Positions 25,887 through 35,064 of a DNA stretch of 64,000 bases are shown here, one piece after another; within the stretch, counting starts at the first letter, position 1; each line of letters opens with the position of its first letter. Origin of the DNA: Bacillus sp. FJAT-28004 (GTDB lineage Bacteria; Bacillota; Bacilli; Paenibacillales; Paenibacillaceae); assembly GCF_001280845.1 (NCBI RefSeq), contig NZ_LGHP01000001.1:4381777-4445776 (forward strand), read 5' to 3'. The notes below the pieces were generated by a model that was not told the origin of the DNA, did not search any database, and saw only the letters and a program-made list of their open reading frames with translations. The position numbers and the translations under genes were made by a program.

Positions 25887-26603
25887 TTAAATGTTATGCC
25901 ACTTGCGCATTGTAGGGAGCTCTTCTGTTTCATTACAGATCGATTCTATCATTTCCTTATCAAGGAGGTATAAGTACTTATCACGAATGTCGATCAGTCC
26001 TTCCGCTTGAAACTCACCCAGCGTTTTGGATATGGATTCTCGCGTGACTCCGAGCATGTTGGCGAACAAGGATTGATTAATTTTTAAATCGATTTTGTAT
26101 GCGTTATCACTTGCGACTCCAAAGTTGTAATAGAGATCCATAATGAGATTAACTACTTTTCCACGTACGTCATGGAAGGTCAAATAACGAATCATGCGAT
26201 TGAGCATTCGAGTTCGCTCTACAAGAATTTTGTAAGCGTTTCGCAGGATGGAAGGATATTGATCTACAAGCTGTAGGAAATCTCGTTTTGTCAACAGCCA
26301 AACGTTGACGTCTTCTATGGCTTCTATGGATGAGATCCGATGATTGTCACTGGACAAGGCTTCTACTTCTCCAATGATATCACCGGGACTAGTAATACTT
26401 AGAACGACTTCTTTTCCTTCATACATGCGATAAACCTTGATCATACCTGAGCGAATAAGATAAACCTCGTCACTTTGGTCATTTTCAAACATCAGAACAT
26501 GATTCTTTTTGAATCTTCGTTCTTTGAGCAATGGGGTTATTTTTGGCAATTCATCCTTAGGAATGTCCGAGAAAATCGAGATGTCTGAGATGTTGTCGAT
26601 CAT
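25887..26603 (-). CDS. Crp/Fnr-family transcription regulator
   Basis: This 238-residue protein has an N-terminal cyclic-nucleotide-binding-like domain (~15-125; GDIIGEVEALSSDNHRISS resembles the phosphate-binding cassette but lacks the exact GxxxELAL..RxA pattern of cAMP binders), a long dimer helix (~125-155) and a C-terminal winged helix (QSLFANMLGVTRESISKTLGEF, recognition helix with R-E-S). No FNR-like cysteine cluster is present. It probably regulates deoD through the adjacent TGTGA-N6-TCACA palindrome; the effector is unknown. The gene is codirectional with deoD and divergent from deoB. Confidence 0.88.
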   Translation of the reverse strand: MIDNISDISIFSDIPKDELPKITPLLKERRFKKNHVLMFENDQSDEVYLIRSGMIKVYRMYEGKEVVLSITSPGDIIGEVEALSSDNHRISSIEAIEDVNVWLLTKRDFLQLVDQYPSILRNAYKILVERTRMLNRMIRYLTFHDVRGKVVNLIMDLYYNFGVASDNAYKIDLKINQSLFANMLGVTRESISKTLGEFQAEGLIDIRDKYLYLLDKEMIESICNETEELPTMRKWHNI

Positions 26604-26701
26604 AAGTATTTTTCCTTTCGCATTTCAATATTTAAGCAACTCTTAGGTAAGAGATTGCGAAACGGCTAGAAACGTATTGTAGCATGGATTGGGTGGAAAA
26701 T

Positions 26702-26715
26702 AGCAATGCATTGCT
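26702..26715. promoter_or_regulatory. Perfect 14-bp palindrome upstream of deoB
   Basis: AGCAATGCATTGCT lies 32 bp before the deoB start codon in the divergent region with the Crp/Fnr gene. It differs from the CRP-type site, so a separate repressor might bind; function is speculative. Confidence 0.35.
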
Positions 26716-26746
26716 TTAGCTTTTTTTTGAGAATTGAGGTGTATTT

Positions 26747-27937
26747 ATGAAATTTGAGCGAATAAGCGTGATTGTGCTGGATAGTGTTGGTATTGGCGCT
26801 TTACCAGACGCTTCGGACTTCGGAGATGAAGGCAGCCATACATTAGGACATATTTGCGAGCAAGTACCGAACATGAAATTACCAAATCTCGCAGCTCTGG
26901 GACTAGGTAATATTGCACCGCTGGCTACGATCTTGCAAGTGGATCATCCTCTAGCGTGTTATGGCAAGATGGCGGAGATATCCGCTAACAAAGATACAAT
27001 GACGGGTCATTGGGAACTCATGGGGCTCGAGGTAAAGCTGCCCTTTCAAGTATACTCCGATGGATTTCCAACGGAATTGATTGGGAAGTTCGAAGCCATG
27101 ACGGGTCGCAAGGTAATTGGAAACAAGCCAGCTTCTGGAACTGAGATTTTGGACGAGTATGGTGAAGAGCAGCTCCGTACGGGCGCATGGATTGTTTATA
27201 CTTCCGGAGACAGCGTATTTCAAATCGCGGCTCATGAGGATGTTATTCCATTAAAGGAGTTATATCATGCATGTGAAATTGCACGTGAGCTAACCTTAAA
27301 TGATCCTTATGTAGTTGGTCGAGTCATAGCGAGACCTTACATTGGTGAGCCAGGTGCTTATAAACGTACACCTAATCGGCATGATTATGCACTCAAACCT
27401 TTCGGAGAAACCGTACTTGATCATCTCAAGAATGAAGGCTGCGATGTTATTTCAGTCGGGAAAATCAACGATATTTTCTCAGGACAAGGAATTAGTGAAT
27501 CGTATCCAACAAAGAGCAATCTGGATGGGATTAGGGCAACGATCAAGCTGCTGAATCGGCCGTTTAAAGGACTGTTATTCGCAAATTTAGTTGATTTTGA
27601 TTCTTTATATGGCCATCGTCGCGATCCTAAAGGATACGCTGCCTGCCTCGAAGAGTTTGATCAATATGTACCAGAGCTCATGCAGCAAATCAGCGACAAA
27701 GATTTACTTATCATTACGGCTGATCATGGCAATGACCCAACCGCGCCAGGAACTGATCATACACGTGAATACGTACCTATTTTGATCTACAGCCCATCGT
27801 TAGCAAAGGACAGCGTTTCTATTGGCACAAGAAATACATTTGCTGATTTAGCTGCAACAATTGCAGAAAATTTCAAGGTAACTAAACCAACTATCGGGGA
27901 AAGCTTCTTGGATTTGTTAGTAGATCAAACCAAGTAG
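26747..27937 (+). CDS. deoB: Phosphopentomutase
   Basis: This 396-residue alkaline-phosphatase-superfamily enzyme interconverts (deoxy)ribose-1- and 5-phosphate, channelling nucleoside sugar into central metabolism. Metal-binding motifs are complete: [25 protein letters not shown] at the N-terminus, the phosphothreonine loop [10 protein letters not shown], and [21 protein letters not shown] near the C-terminus. Length matches the family. It is the first gene of an operon with the nucleoside importer, so uptake, phosphorolysis (deoD) and sugar salvage are linked. Confidence 0.96.
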   Translation: MKFERISVIVLDSVGIGALPDASDFGDEGSHTLGHICEQVPNMKLPNLAALGLGNIAPLATILQVDHPLACYGKMAEISANKDTMTGHWELMGLEVKLPFQVYSDGFPTELIGKFEAMTGRKVIGNKPASGTEILDEYGEEQLRTGAWIVYTSGDSVFQIAAHEDVIPLKELYHACEIARELTLNDPYVVGRVIARPYIGEPGAYKRTPNRHDYALKPFGETVLDHLKNEGCDVISVGKINDIFSGQGISESYPTKSNLDGIRATIKLLNRPFKGLLFANLVDFDSLYGHRRDPKGYAACLEEFDQYVPELMQQISDKDLLIITADHGNDPTAPGTDHTREYVPILIYSPSLAKDSVSIGTRNTFADLAATIAENFKVTKPTIGESFLDLLVDQTK

Positions 27938-27980
27938 ATCAATCAGATATCGAGGAATATAACTTTAGGGGGAATTCACA

Positions 27981-29027
27981 ATGAAAAGATCAATGAAAGC
28001 ATTATTGCCTTTAATACTGATTTTTACGCTAGTCATAACAGCATGCGGTCAAAATGGCAGCAAAAGCGAAACGGGTAACGCAGGGGCTACAGGTACGACT
28101 AATAAACAAGAGCTTAAAAAGCTGAAAGTCGGAATGGTAACTGACCTTGGCAGTGTAAATGATAAATCCTTTAACCAAAGTGCTTGGGAAGCGTTGCAGA
28201 AATTAAAGAAGGACTTTGGTTTTGAAGTGAAATACCTAGAACCAAAAACAGATGGCGATGTTGTTCCTAACCTGAATCAGTTTGTCAAAGCAAACTATGA
28301 TCTAACGTGGGCAACTGCCTTTACATTAGCTGATGCGGTGACACAGCTATCCAAAGAAAACCCAGATAAAATGTTTGGAATTGTTGATTCTGACCTCGTG
28401 CTGCCGAATGTAGCAGCTATCTCTTTTAAGGAGCAAGAAGGCGCGTTCCTCGTAGGTGTTATCGCAGGTTTAACGACGAAAACGAATAAAATCGGCTTTG
28501 TAGGCGGCATGGAAATTCCCGTTATTAAACGATTTGAAGCTGGCTTCCGTGAAGGGATAAAAGCTGTAAATCCAGATGCTAAATTAATCGTTAACTATAC
28601 AGGGCTATTCAACCGGGTAGATATGGGGAAATCTGCGGCTTCTACAATCTATAACGATGGTGCAGATATCATATTCCATGCAGCAGGGCTAACAGGCAAT
28701 GGTGTGTTTAATGAAGCGAAGGAACGGGGCAGCAAGGGCGGAAAAGTATGGGTCATTGGTGTGGATAAAGATCAATCTTTAACCTTCGGACCAGATGTTA
28801 CGTTAACTTCGATGATCAAAAAAGTAGATGAGGCTGTTTACCAAGCTTCAAAAAAATTAGCTGAAGGTGAATTTCCGGCAGGTAAAGTGACGTTAATGGG
28901 CCTCAAAGAAAACGGAGTCGATATTGCTCCAAATTCGGATGTTAACGTAGCGCCGGAAGTTCTTGCTAAGGTCGAGGAATATCGCACGAAAATAATCAAT
29001 GGTGAAATCGTCGTGCCGGAAAAATAA
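27981..29027 (+). CDS. nupN: Nucleoside-binding lipoprotein (BMP family)
   Basis: This 348-residue BMP/PnrA-type lipoprotein has a signal peptide with lipobox ITAC and an extended polar linker. Family blocks are KVGMVTDLGSVNDKSFNQSAWEAL, VGFVGGMEIPVIKRFEAGFREG and DGADIIFHAAGLTGNGVF, which line the nucleoside pocket. It supplies guanosine or other nucleosides to the ABC importer encoded downstream (B. subtilis NupNOPQ/YufNOPQ). GGGGG precedes ATG, 43 bp after deoB with no terminator between. Confidence 0.92.
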   Translation: MKRSMKALLPLILIFTLVITACGQNGSKSETGNAGATGTTNKQELKKLKVGMVTDLGSVNDKSFNQSAWEALQKLKKDFGFEVKYLEPKTDGDVVPNLNQFVKANYDLTWATAFTLADAVTQLSKENPDKMFGIVDSDLVLPNVAAISFKEQEGAFLVGVIAGLTTKTNKIGFVGGMEIPVIKRFEAGFREGIKAVNPDAKLIVNYTGLFNRVDMGKSAASTIYNDGADIIFHAAGLTGNGVFNEAKERGSKGGKVWVIGVDKDQSLTFGPDVTLTSMIKKVDEAVYQASKKLAEGEFPAGKVTLMGLKENGVDIAPNSDVNVAPEVLAKVEEYRTKIINGEIVVPEK

Positions 29028-29034
29028 TGCGAGC

Positions 29035-29076
29035 TCGTCCCCTCTTCTATTATTAGCTTAGATAGAGAGGGGACGA
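29035..29076 (+). terminator. Intercistronic hairpin between nupN and nupO
   Basis: TCGTCCCCTCT and AGAGGGGACGA form an 11-bp stem followed by ATATTTT. Such hairpins after binding-protein genes commonly lower expression of the downstream ABC subunits or protect the 3' end; full termination is unlikely since the operon continues. Confidence 0.6.
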
Positions 29077-29097
29077 ATATTTTGGGGAGGGTCTTAT

Positions 29098-30633
29098 ATG
29101 ACTAAGACAGATGTCGTGTTAGAGCTGAAAGGGATAACCAAAAGATTCCCCGGCGTAGTCGCCAACGATTCGATTAGCTTGCAATTAAAGCGTGGAGAAA
29201 TTCATGCTTTGCTCGGGGAAAATGGATCAGGGAAATCCACCCTAATGAGTATCGTATTCGGTTTATATCAGCCAGACGAAGGCGAGATTCATGTGAATGG
29301 GAAACATGAGCTGATGGATAGTCCAAACAAGGCGATTGAGCTCGGGATTGGGATGGTGCATCAGCATTTTAAATTGGTAGAGCCTTTTACGGTAACAGAA
29401 AATATCATTCTCGGGATGGAACCCAAAAAGGGGATGAAGATTGATATTAAAGGGGCAAGTAAAAAAGTCAAGGAACTATCTGAACGTTATAAGCTTGATG
29501 TTGATCCAATGGCAACGATTGAGTCGATCAGTGTAGGGATGCAGCAGCGTGTAGAAATTTTGAAAACACTGTACCGTGGAGCAGATATTCTAATCTTTGA
29601 TGAACCGACTGCTGTGTTAACTCCACAAGAGATCACTGAATTACTGGCTATTATGAAGCGTCTTGTAGCTGAGGGTAAATCTATTATTCTCATTACGCAT
29701 AAGCTGAAGGAAATTATGGAAATAGCGGACACTTGCACCATTATTCGGCGCGGTAAGCGGATTGAAAGTGTGGAAGTAGCATCGAGCGATGCGCAGCAAT
29801 TGGCAGAAAAAATGGTGGGTAAAGAAGTTAATTTTAAGACTGCAAAAAGAGCAGCTAACCCGAAAGAAGCGTTATTAGCAGTAAAAGAATTGGTGGTTCA
29901 AGGTAGTAACGGCAAGGCCGCGGTTAATAATCTCAGCTTCTCTGTACGGGCGGGCGAGATTGTCGGTATCGCTGGTGTAGACGGCAATGGTCAGTCCGAA
30001 CTAATCGAAGCTTTAACAGGTATGCGAAACATTCGTTCAGGTGAAATTTGGTTACAAGGTAAAAGCATCGCCAATCTTGCACCGCGTACGATTTCTGAAG
30101 CGGGAATGTCACATATTCCGCAGGATCGGCATAAACATGGACTCGTTCTGGACTTTTCTGTCAGTGAAAATACAATTTTACAAACGTATTATCAACCAGA
30201 AATAAGCAAGCATGGTTTCATTAATAAGAAAACGATGGATGATATGGCAACGCGTTTAGTGAACGAATTTGATATACGCACACCAGGCATTGATACATTC
30301 GTTCGTTCGATGTCAGGAGGAAACCAACAAAAAATCATTATCGCACGCGAAATCAATAAAAACCCGCAGGTCTTGATTGCGGCACAACCTACGCGAGGGC
30401 TGGACGTAGGTGCGATTGAATTTGTGCATCAACAATTAATCGCTGAACGTGATCAAGGCAAGGCTGTTTTGCTTATTTCGTTTGAGCTGGATGAAATACT
30501 CAATGTGGCAGACCGTATTCTGGTCCTATTCGGTGGACAAATTGTTGGAGAAACAACACCAGAAACAACAAATGATCAGCAATTAGGAATGATGATGGCA
30601 GGCAAGCATGAAGGAGAAGGCATCCATGAATAA
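29098..30633 (+). CDS. nupO: Nucleoside ABC importer, double ATPase subunit
   Basis: This 511-residue protein contains two fused nucleotide-binding domains. The first has Walker A GENGSGKST, signature SVGMQQRVEIL and Walker B ILIFDEPTAVLTP. The second has the usual degenerate Walker A of this family (GVDGNGQSE), signature MSGGNQQKI and AAQPTRGLD in place of a canonical DEP Walker B. This asymmetry is typical of ribose/nucleoside CUT2-like importers. GGGGAGGG precedes ATG. The stop codon overlaps the start of nupP, indicating translational coupling. Confidence 0.94.
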   Translation: MTKTDVVLELKGITKRFPGVVANDSISLQLKRGEIHALLGENGSGKSTLMSIVFGLYQPDEGEIHVNGKHELMDSPNKAIELGIGMVHQHFKLVEPFTVTENIILGMEPKKGMKIDIKGASKKVKELSERYKLDVDPMATIESISVGMQQRVEILKTLYRGADILIFDEPTAVLTPQEITELLAIMKRLVAEGKSIILITHKLKEIMEIADTCTIIRRGKRIESVEVASSDAQQLAEKMVGKEVNFKTAKRAANPKEALLAVKELVVQGSNGKAAVNNLSFSVRAGEIVGIAGVDGNGQSELIEALTGMRNIRSGEIWLQGKSIANLAPRTISEAGMSHIPQDRHKHGLVLDFSVSENTILQTYYQPEISKHGFINKKTMDDMATRLVNEFDIRTPGIDTFVRSMSGGNQQKIIIAREINKNPQVLIAAQPTRGLDVGAIEFVHQQLIAERDQGKAVLLISFELDEILNVADRILVLFGGQIVGETTPETTNDQQLGMMMAGKHEGEGIHE

Positions 30634-31696
30634 AATAATGAGTATTTTCAAACGTGAATCTGCACTTATCCCTCTTGTTGCCATTATTATGGGTCTGCTA
30701 TTAGGCGCAATTATTATGTGGATCGGCGGCTACGATCCAGTGCTGGCCTATAAATCCCTAATCGATAAAATATTTGGCAGCCGTTACGATTTTGGAGAAG
30801 CCTTGCGTACGATTGTACCGCTTATTATGAGCGGTTTGGCCGTAGCGATCGCTTTTCGTTCCGGGATGTTTAATATTGGCGTAGACGGTCAGATTATTAT
30901 GGGATCGTTGGGCGCCTTAATTGTAGGCACACAGTTAAGTCTGCCACCTCTGCTGCATGCGCTGCTCGCTGTCCTAGTTGGCGCCTTGCTTGGCGGGATG
31001 TGGGGAGCGCTTGTGGGTTATATTAAGGCAAAACGTGGTATTAATGAAGTGATTACCAGCATCATGCTTAATTTTATTGCGCTTTATTTGGCGAATTACA
31101 TTATTCGGACGTTCATCCCGCAAGCAGGTACACAACGATCTGCCTTGATCCATGAATCAGCCAGTATTCAAATTAGCTGGCTCTCTGAGCTGATGGATGG
31201 CGCACGTATCCACTGGGGATTTGTGATTGCGATTGTTGCGGTTGTTTTTTACCACATCTATTTAACCAAGACCACATGGGGTTATGAGCTGCGGGCAGTT
31301 GGACTTAATTCTGAAGCTGCTAAATATGCAGGAATGAAGGTTTCGAATGTTATGGTTCGTACCATGTTTATTTCAGGCGTATTTGGCGGTTTGATTGGTA
31401 CCTTTGAAGTGTTAGGTGTGTTTAACTATGTGGCTATCAACTCGGTTTCATCAGGCCTTGGTTTTGATGGTATAGCGGTAGCTTTGCTTGGCGGCAATAG
31501 CGCACTTGGCGTATTCCTCTCCGCGTCCCTGATTGGGGGCCTTACCTATGGTTCACAAGGCATGAGCTTTGGTGCAGAGGTGCCTGGCGAAATTATTCGG
31601 ATGATTATTGCTTTTATTATCTTTTTTGTTGCTGCACCAGGCATTGTTAAGTTGCTTTTCCGGACGATTAAACTAAAATCAAAGAAGAAGGTGTGA
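30626..31696 (+). CDS. nupP: Nucleoside ABC importer permease
   Basis: This 356-residue permease has 8-10 hydrophobic segments and belongs to the BPD_transp_2 family (IAFRSGMFNIGVDGQIIMGSLGA, and GINEVITSIMLNFIALYLANYI). It forms the transmembrane channel with NupQ. ATG 30626, overlapping the nupO stop, was selected because AAGGAGAAGG sits 5-15 bases upstream; an earlier in-frame ATG at 30608 precedes that site. The C-terminus is Lys-rich and cytoplasmic. Confidence 0.93.
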   Translation: MNKIMSIFKRESALIPLVAIIMGLLLGAIIMWIGGYDPVLAYKSLIDKIFGSRYDFGEALRTIVPLIMSGLAVAIAFRSGMFNIGVDGQIIMGSLGALIVGTQLSLPPLLHALLAVLVGALLGGMWGALVGYIKAKRGINEVITSIMLNFIALYLANYIIRTFIPQAGTQRSALIHESASIQISWLSELMDGARIHWGFVIAIVAVVFYHIYLTKTTWGYELRAVGLNSEAAKYAGMKVSNVMVRTMFISGVFGGLIGTFEVLGVFNYVAINSVSSGLGFDGIAVALLGGNSALGVFLSASLIGGLTYGSQGMSFGAEVPGEIIRMIIAFIIFFVAAPGIVKLLFRTIKLKSKKKV

Positions 31697-31699
31697 CAG

Positions 31700-32653
31700 A
31701 TGGAGGTAATTGGCAATTTACTGAATGGGACGCTCGTATTCTCAACTGCCCTTATCTTTGCTGCACTCGGTGGACTCATTTCCGAACGCTCAGGAGTCAT
31801 TAATATTGGACTGGAAGGGTTTATGGTATCGGGAGCTTTCTTCTCTGCAATAACGACTCATTATGCGGAAATAGCAGGCTTTGGCGGTTTCTCACCTTGG
31901 CTAGGCTTACTCGGAGCCTTCCTATTTACCATTATCTTTTCTAGCATTCATGCGGTCGCCTCGATTACGTTTAAGGCGAATCAGGTTGTGAGCGGGGTTG
32001 TCATCAATATTCTCGCAGCAAGCTCAACGTTCTTTTTCGTAAAATTACTTTTTGACGGCTCGGCAGAAACACCGCTTCTAACCACTGTATTTCATAAGGT
32101 GACAATTCCCTATTTAAGCGATATTCCGTTCATTGGCAATGTGTTCTTCAATGCCTATCCGACTACTTATATTGCCATTGCATTAGTCATCGTCCTATTC
32201 TCTTATTTGTTTAAGACTTCAGGTGGACTAAGGCTTCGCTCTGTTGGCGAACATCCAAGTGCGGCAGATACGGTTGGAATAAAAGTAAATCGCACGCGTT
32301 ACATCGCTGTTATTTTAAGTGGATCGCTTGCAGCACTCGGCGGAGCAACGATTGTACTTACCTCAAATGGCAACTTTGCTTTTAATACCATTTCCGGACA
32401 AGGCTATATTGCGCTTGCGGCTGTTATTTTTGGAAAATGGAATCCTATTGGTGTGATGCTTGCTTCATTATTTTTTGGGTTAGCCCAGGCAGCAAAGGAC
32501 CAATTGCAAATCTTTGAGTTTGCTGCTAGCATTCCAAATGAGTTCTTCTATATGCTTCCATATGTTTTAACATTACTCGTATTAATTGGAGCAGTAGGGA
32601 AAGCTCGTTCACCCAAAGCATTAGGGGAACCTTATGATGTTGGGAAACGATAA
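31700..32653 (+). CDS. nupQ: Nucleoside ABC importer permease
   Basis: This 317-residue second permease of the BPD_transp_2 family shows LISERSGVINIGLEGFMVSGAF and the coupling region LRLRSVGEHPSAADTVGI typical of NupQ/YufQ. It starts 3 bp after nupP. With NupN, NupO and NupP it completes a four-protein nucleoside importer. Confidence 0.93.
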   Translation: MEVIGNLLNGTLVFSTALIFAALGGLISERSGVINIGLEGFMVSGAFFSAITTHYAEIAGFGGFSPWLGLLGAFLFTIIFSSIHAVASITFKANQVVSGVVINILAASSTFFFVKLLFDGSAETPLLTTVFHKVTIPYLSDIPFIGNVFFNAYPTTYIAIALVIVLFSYLFKTSGGLRLRSVGEHPSAADTVGIKVNRTRYIAVILSGSLAALGGATIVLTSNGNFAFNTISGQGYIALAAVIFGKWNPIGVMLASLFFGLAQAAKDQLQIFEFAASIPNEFFYMLPYVLTLLVLIGAVGKARSPKALGEPYDVGKR

Positions 32654-32667
32654 AAGGTGGTTATACA

Positions 32668-33954
32668 TTGGTAAGTCGATTGCAGAAAATGTTCCATATT
32701 GAAAAAGAAAATTCGACGGTACGTACGGAATTAGTTGCAGGAACGACTTCATTTATGACGGTTGCCTATATCATTGCGGTGAATGGAGCCATCTTGCAGC
32801 TAGCCGGCATGCCCTATGAAGCAGCTACGATTGTTACGGTAATCTGCTCTTTTATCGGTTGTATGCTGATGGCACTTTGGGCGAATTCACCGTTAATTCT
32901 TGTCCCTGGGATGGGGGACAATGCATTTTTTGTTTTTACTTTGGTATTCTCGTTAGGGCTTTCGTGGCAGCAAGCACTTGCAGCAGTATTTTTAGCAGGT
33001 GTCGTATTTATGTTAACTGCGGTAACGAAAGGGGCCGACTATTTATCGCGCTCGATCCCAACGTCGATGATTAACGCTATGACCGCCGGTATCGGTCTTT
33101 TTATTGCTTTTCTAGGATTAAAAAATGGGGGGATCATTGTTGCGAGCGAAGGCACTTTCGTTACTTTGGCGAAGCTGAGTGATCCCTATGCCCTAACGAC
33201 TATATTGACTTTATTGATTGCGATACCACTTTTCATGCGAAATGTAAAAGGCAGCTTCTTAATTGCCATTATCGCAGGCACAGGCATTGGTGCACTGCTT
33301 GGTATCGTCGATTTTTCAACTTTACGTGATTTCAGTATTTCCTTTAATGGGTATGGTGAGTTGTTTTTTGCCTTGGACTTTAGTGGAATCGGCACGCTTA
33401 ATTTTTGGACAGCTGTTTTTTCGTTATCGATGGTCATTATTTTTCAGAATATGGGCGCGCAGCTAGGGATGCTTCCAGACAAGGCGAAGTTTCGCAAGTC
33501 CTTTCAAGCTAACTCTGTTTCGGTTATAAGTGCAGGGCTTTTGGGTTGCAGCCCGATGACGACAGCAGCTGAGTCTGCCACAGGCATAGCATCAGGTGGG
33601 AGAACGGGGCTAACCTCTTTTACAACGGGACTTCTGTTTATTCCTGCTTTGTTTCTCATTCCTCTTTTCAAAATAATCCCGAACAGTGCGATTGCTCCTG
33701 TGCTCATCATTGTTGGCTGTCTTATGTTTCAGAGCATTAAGGAGATTCCGTTCAATGATTTTACAGAAGCATTTCCCGCTTATCTGATGATGGCAATTAT
33801 GCCGCTATCCTTTAGTATCGCGAATGGGATTGCGTTTGGTTTCATTGCTTACCCGATTCTGAAACTGGTTACGGGTCGAAGGAAAGAAGTATCTATTACG
33901 ATGTATGTCATCGCATTTTTCTTCTTGCTTTATTTTATATTGGGTTCGATTTAA
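32668..33954 (+). CDS. pbuG: NCS2-type purine permease (guanine/hypoxanthine)
   Basis: This 428-residue AzgA-like NCS2 transporter has 12-14 predicted membrane helices. It begins at TTG with AAAGGTGG upstream. Characteristic blocks are the N-terminal RTELVAGTTSFMTVAYII and the late GCSPMTTAAESATGIASGGRTGLTS region. It would move purine bases by proton symport, so the operon covers both nucleoside and free-base uptake. Whether it is closer to B. subtilis PbuG or PbuO cannot be told by eye. It is cotranscribed with nupQ (14 bp gap). No purine riboswitch is visible before it or before deoB. Confidence 0.9.
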   Translation: MVSRLQKMFHIEKENSTVRTELVAGTTSFMTVAYIIAVNGAILQLAGMPYEAATIVTVICSFIGCMLMALWANSPLILVPGMGDNAFFVFTLVFSLGLSWQQALAAVFLAGVVFMLTAVTKGADYLSRSIPTSMINAMTAGIGLFIAFLGLKNGGIIVASEGTFVTLAKLSDPYALTTILTLLIAIPLFMRNVKGSFLIAIIAGTGIGALLGIVDFSTLRDFSISFNGYGELFFALDFSGIGTLNFWTAVFSLSMVIIFQNMGAQLGMLPDKAKFRKSFQANSVSVISAGLLGCSPMTTAAESATGIASGGRTGLTSFTTGLLFIPALFLIPLFKIIPNSAIAPVLIIVGCLMFQSIKEIPFNDFTEAFPAYLMMAIMPLSFSIANGIAFGFIAYPILKLVTGRRKEVSITMYVIAFFFLLYFILGSI

Positions 33955-34133
33955 GCGGAAAATAGGTATCCCGAATGAACCATTTTATTGACGATACGTG
34001 CTTTTGATGAGGATGCGCAGCAGCGGTCGCTGGTATGGCTTGATAATCGCAGCCCCCTTGTTTTCTACCCTAATTGGTTGGAAAGCACGCTGGCAACAGG
34101 CATTTTCATTTGATGGCGGAAGCAGTTGGGATA
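33955..34133. other. Intergenic region with a short coding-like scrap
   Basis: No complete gene. On the plus strand around 34001-34115 one frame is open for nearly 40 codons (RAFDEDAQQRSLVWLDNRS, then PLVFYPNWLESTL) without a start or ribosome binding site, resembling a protein fragment of unrecognised family. A repeat copy follows. Confidence 0.35.
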
Positions 34134-34234
34134 CAATATGTAGAATTTGAATACATCGCTAAGTAGGCAATATGCCTTGGGTGGTGTATTTTTTTTATGC
34201 TCTGAATCAGCATAGAGTCAATAGCCTGCTGTGA
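34134..34234 (+). repeat. Sulfurtransferase-trailer repeat, copy A (terminator and downstream part only)
   Basis: AATACATCGCT ... CCTTGGG ... TGGTGTATT plus a T-run, then TCAGCATAGAGTCAATAGC, matches the terminator and trailing GTCAACACGGAGTCAAC block that follows the intact sulfurtransferase gene at 52.8 kb and the copy at 48.2 kb. No coding remnant of the gene precedes it. The following ~340 bp up to the small lipoprotein gene hold nothing recognised beyond stop-free minus-strand sequence without a ribosome binding site. Confidence 0.6.
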
Positions 34235-34579
34235 TGTGGCATAATTCAATCACGTTTTTTGGGATTTGATTATATCGCTCGCAAGCTAGGTCGTTTTAAT
34301 GGGCTTACCTCATGGGAAAGACAATTCCTAAGGCTTATTACTTAAGTAAGATGTGGAAAATATTAGAAGTTGGAGTTTTTGTCGGTGGTAGTTAGCGGCA
34401 TCTGTGTCAATCACAATGCTATCGTTTGTAAAATGGACTCTGACGAGGGTAGAGGAGATGTAATACTTTTGTAATAGTTTACTAATGATTTCGAAAGTGT
34501 ATTGTTCTTGGATGGTTAGCATTGTTCGATATGATTGGTCCGTAGAAGAACAATGGGATATTCCAAGGAGGAGATTATT

Positions 34580-34780
34580 TTGAAAAAAAACATTTTGTCT
34601 TCACTAATACTAGGGGGCATGTTGGTGTTAAGCGCGTGCAACGCGAATAATAATAACATGGGCAAAGAAAACTCTCAAACGGAAATGAAAGATGAGATGA
34701 AGTCCGATGAGATGAAGACTGACGATATGAAGAAAGATGAAATGAAAACGGATGAAATGATGACTGAAGAAAAGATGTAA
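34580..34780 (+). CDS. Small lipoprotein with MKxDE repeats (MXKDX type)
   Basis: This 66-residue protein starts at TTG 34580, set by AAGGAGG with 8-nt spacing. It has a lipoprotein signal with lipobox LSAC (Cys19) and an Asn-rich linker. The mature part is a run of Met-Lys-x-Asp-Glu pentapeptides (DEMKSDEMKTDDMKKDEMK), as in the 'pentapeptide MXKDX repeat' family. The high Met/Asp/Glu content suggests metal binding at the cell surface, but this is inference; family function is not established. A 35-codon frame overlaps its stop codon, then stops; probably not a gene. Confidence 0.75.
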   Translation: MKKNILSSLILGGMLVLSACNANNNNMGKENSQTEMKDEMKSDEMKTDDMKKDEMKTDEMMTEEKM

Positions 34781-34940
34781 TGGGGATTGGTGAAATAATT
34801 AGGGAGATGATTCAGCGAAGTATCTGTTTGGCCGGCTATAGGAGTGGTGATTCGGTTGCACAAACTGTAACGGATGAAACCTTATAAGAACTAGCAAGCT
34901 TGATCGTATGGTTTTAAAGGTTCGCTGTGTTTTATAAATC

Positions 34941-34972
34941 AATTCCTCCGCCTCATGGCGGGGGAATTATTA
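34941..34972. terminator. Hairpin upstream of the two-component operon
   Basis: AATTCCTCCGCC-TCAT-GGCGGGGGAATT forms a near-perfect 12-bp stem followed by an AT-rich but not T-only tract. It may end the upstream transcript. Confidence 0.5.
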
Positions 34973-35064
34973 CTATACAAGATAGCTAGAGTCGTATCCG
35001 CCTCCCAACGGCGTTATAATGCAGGAAGAGGATGTACGTTGGAGGAGAGAGGGAGGGACCTGCG

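Noticed and set aside
26604-26746. Purine riboswitch upstream of deoB or the NCS2 permease
   Set aside because: The conserved purine-aptamer sequence blocks were not found, and the permease gene follows nupQ by 14 bp within the operon.
34328-34522. 64-codon minus-strand frame
   Set aside because: No ribosome binding site or recognised motif; only AT-rich intergenic DNA.
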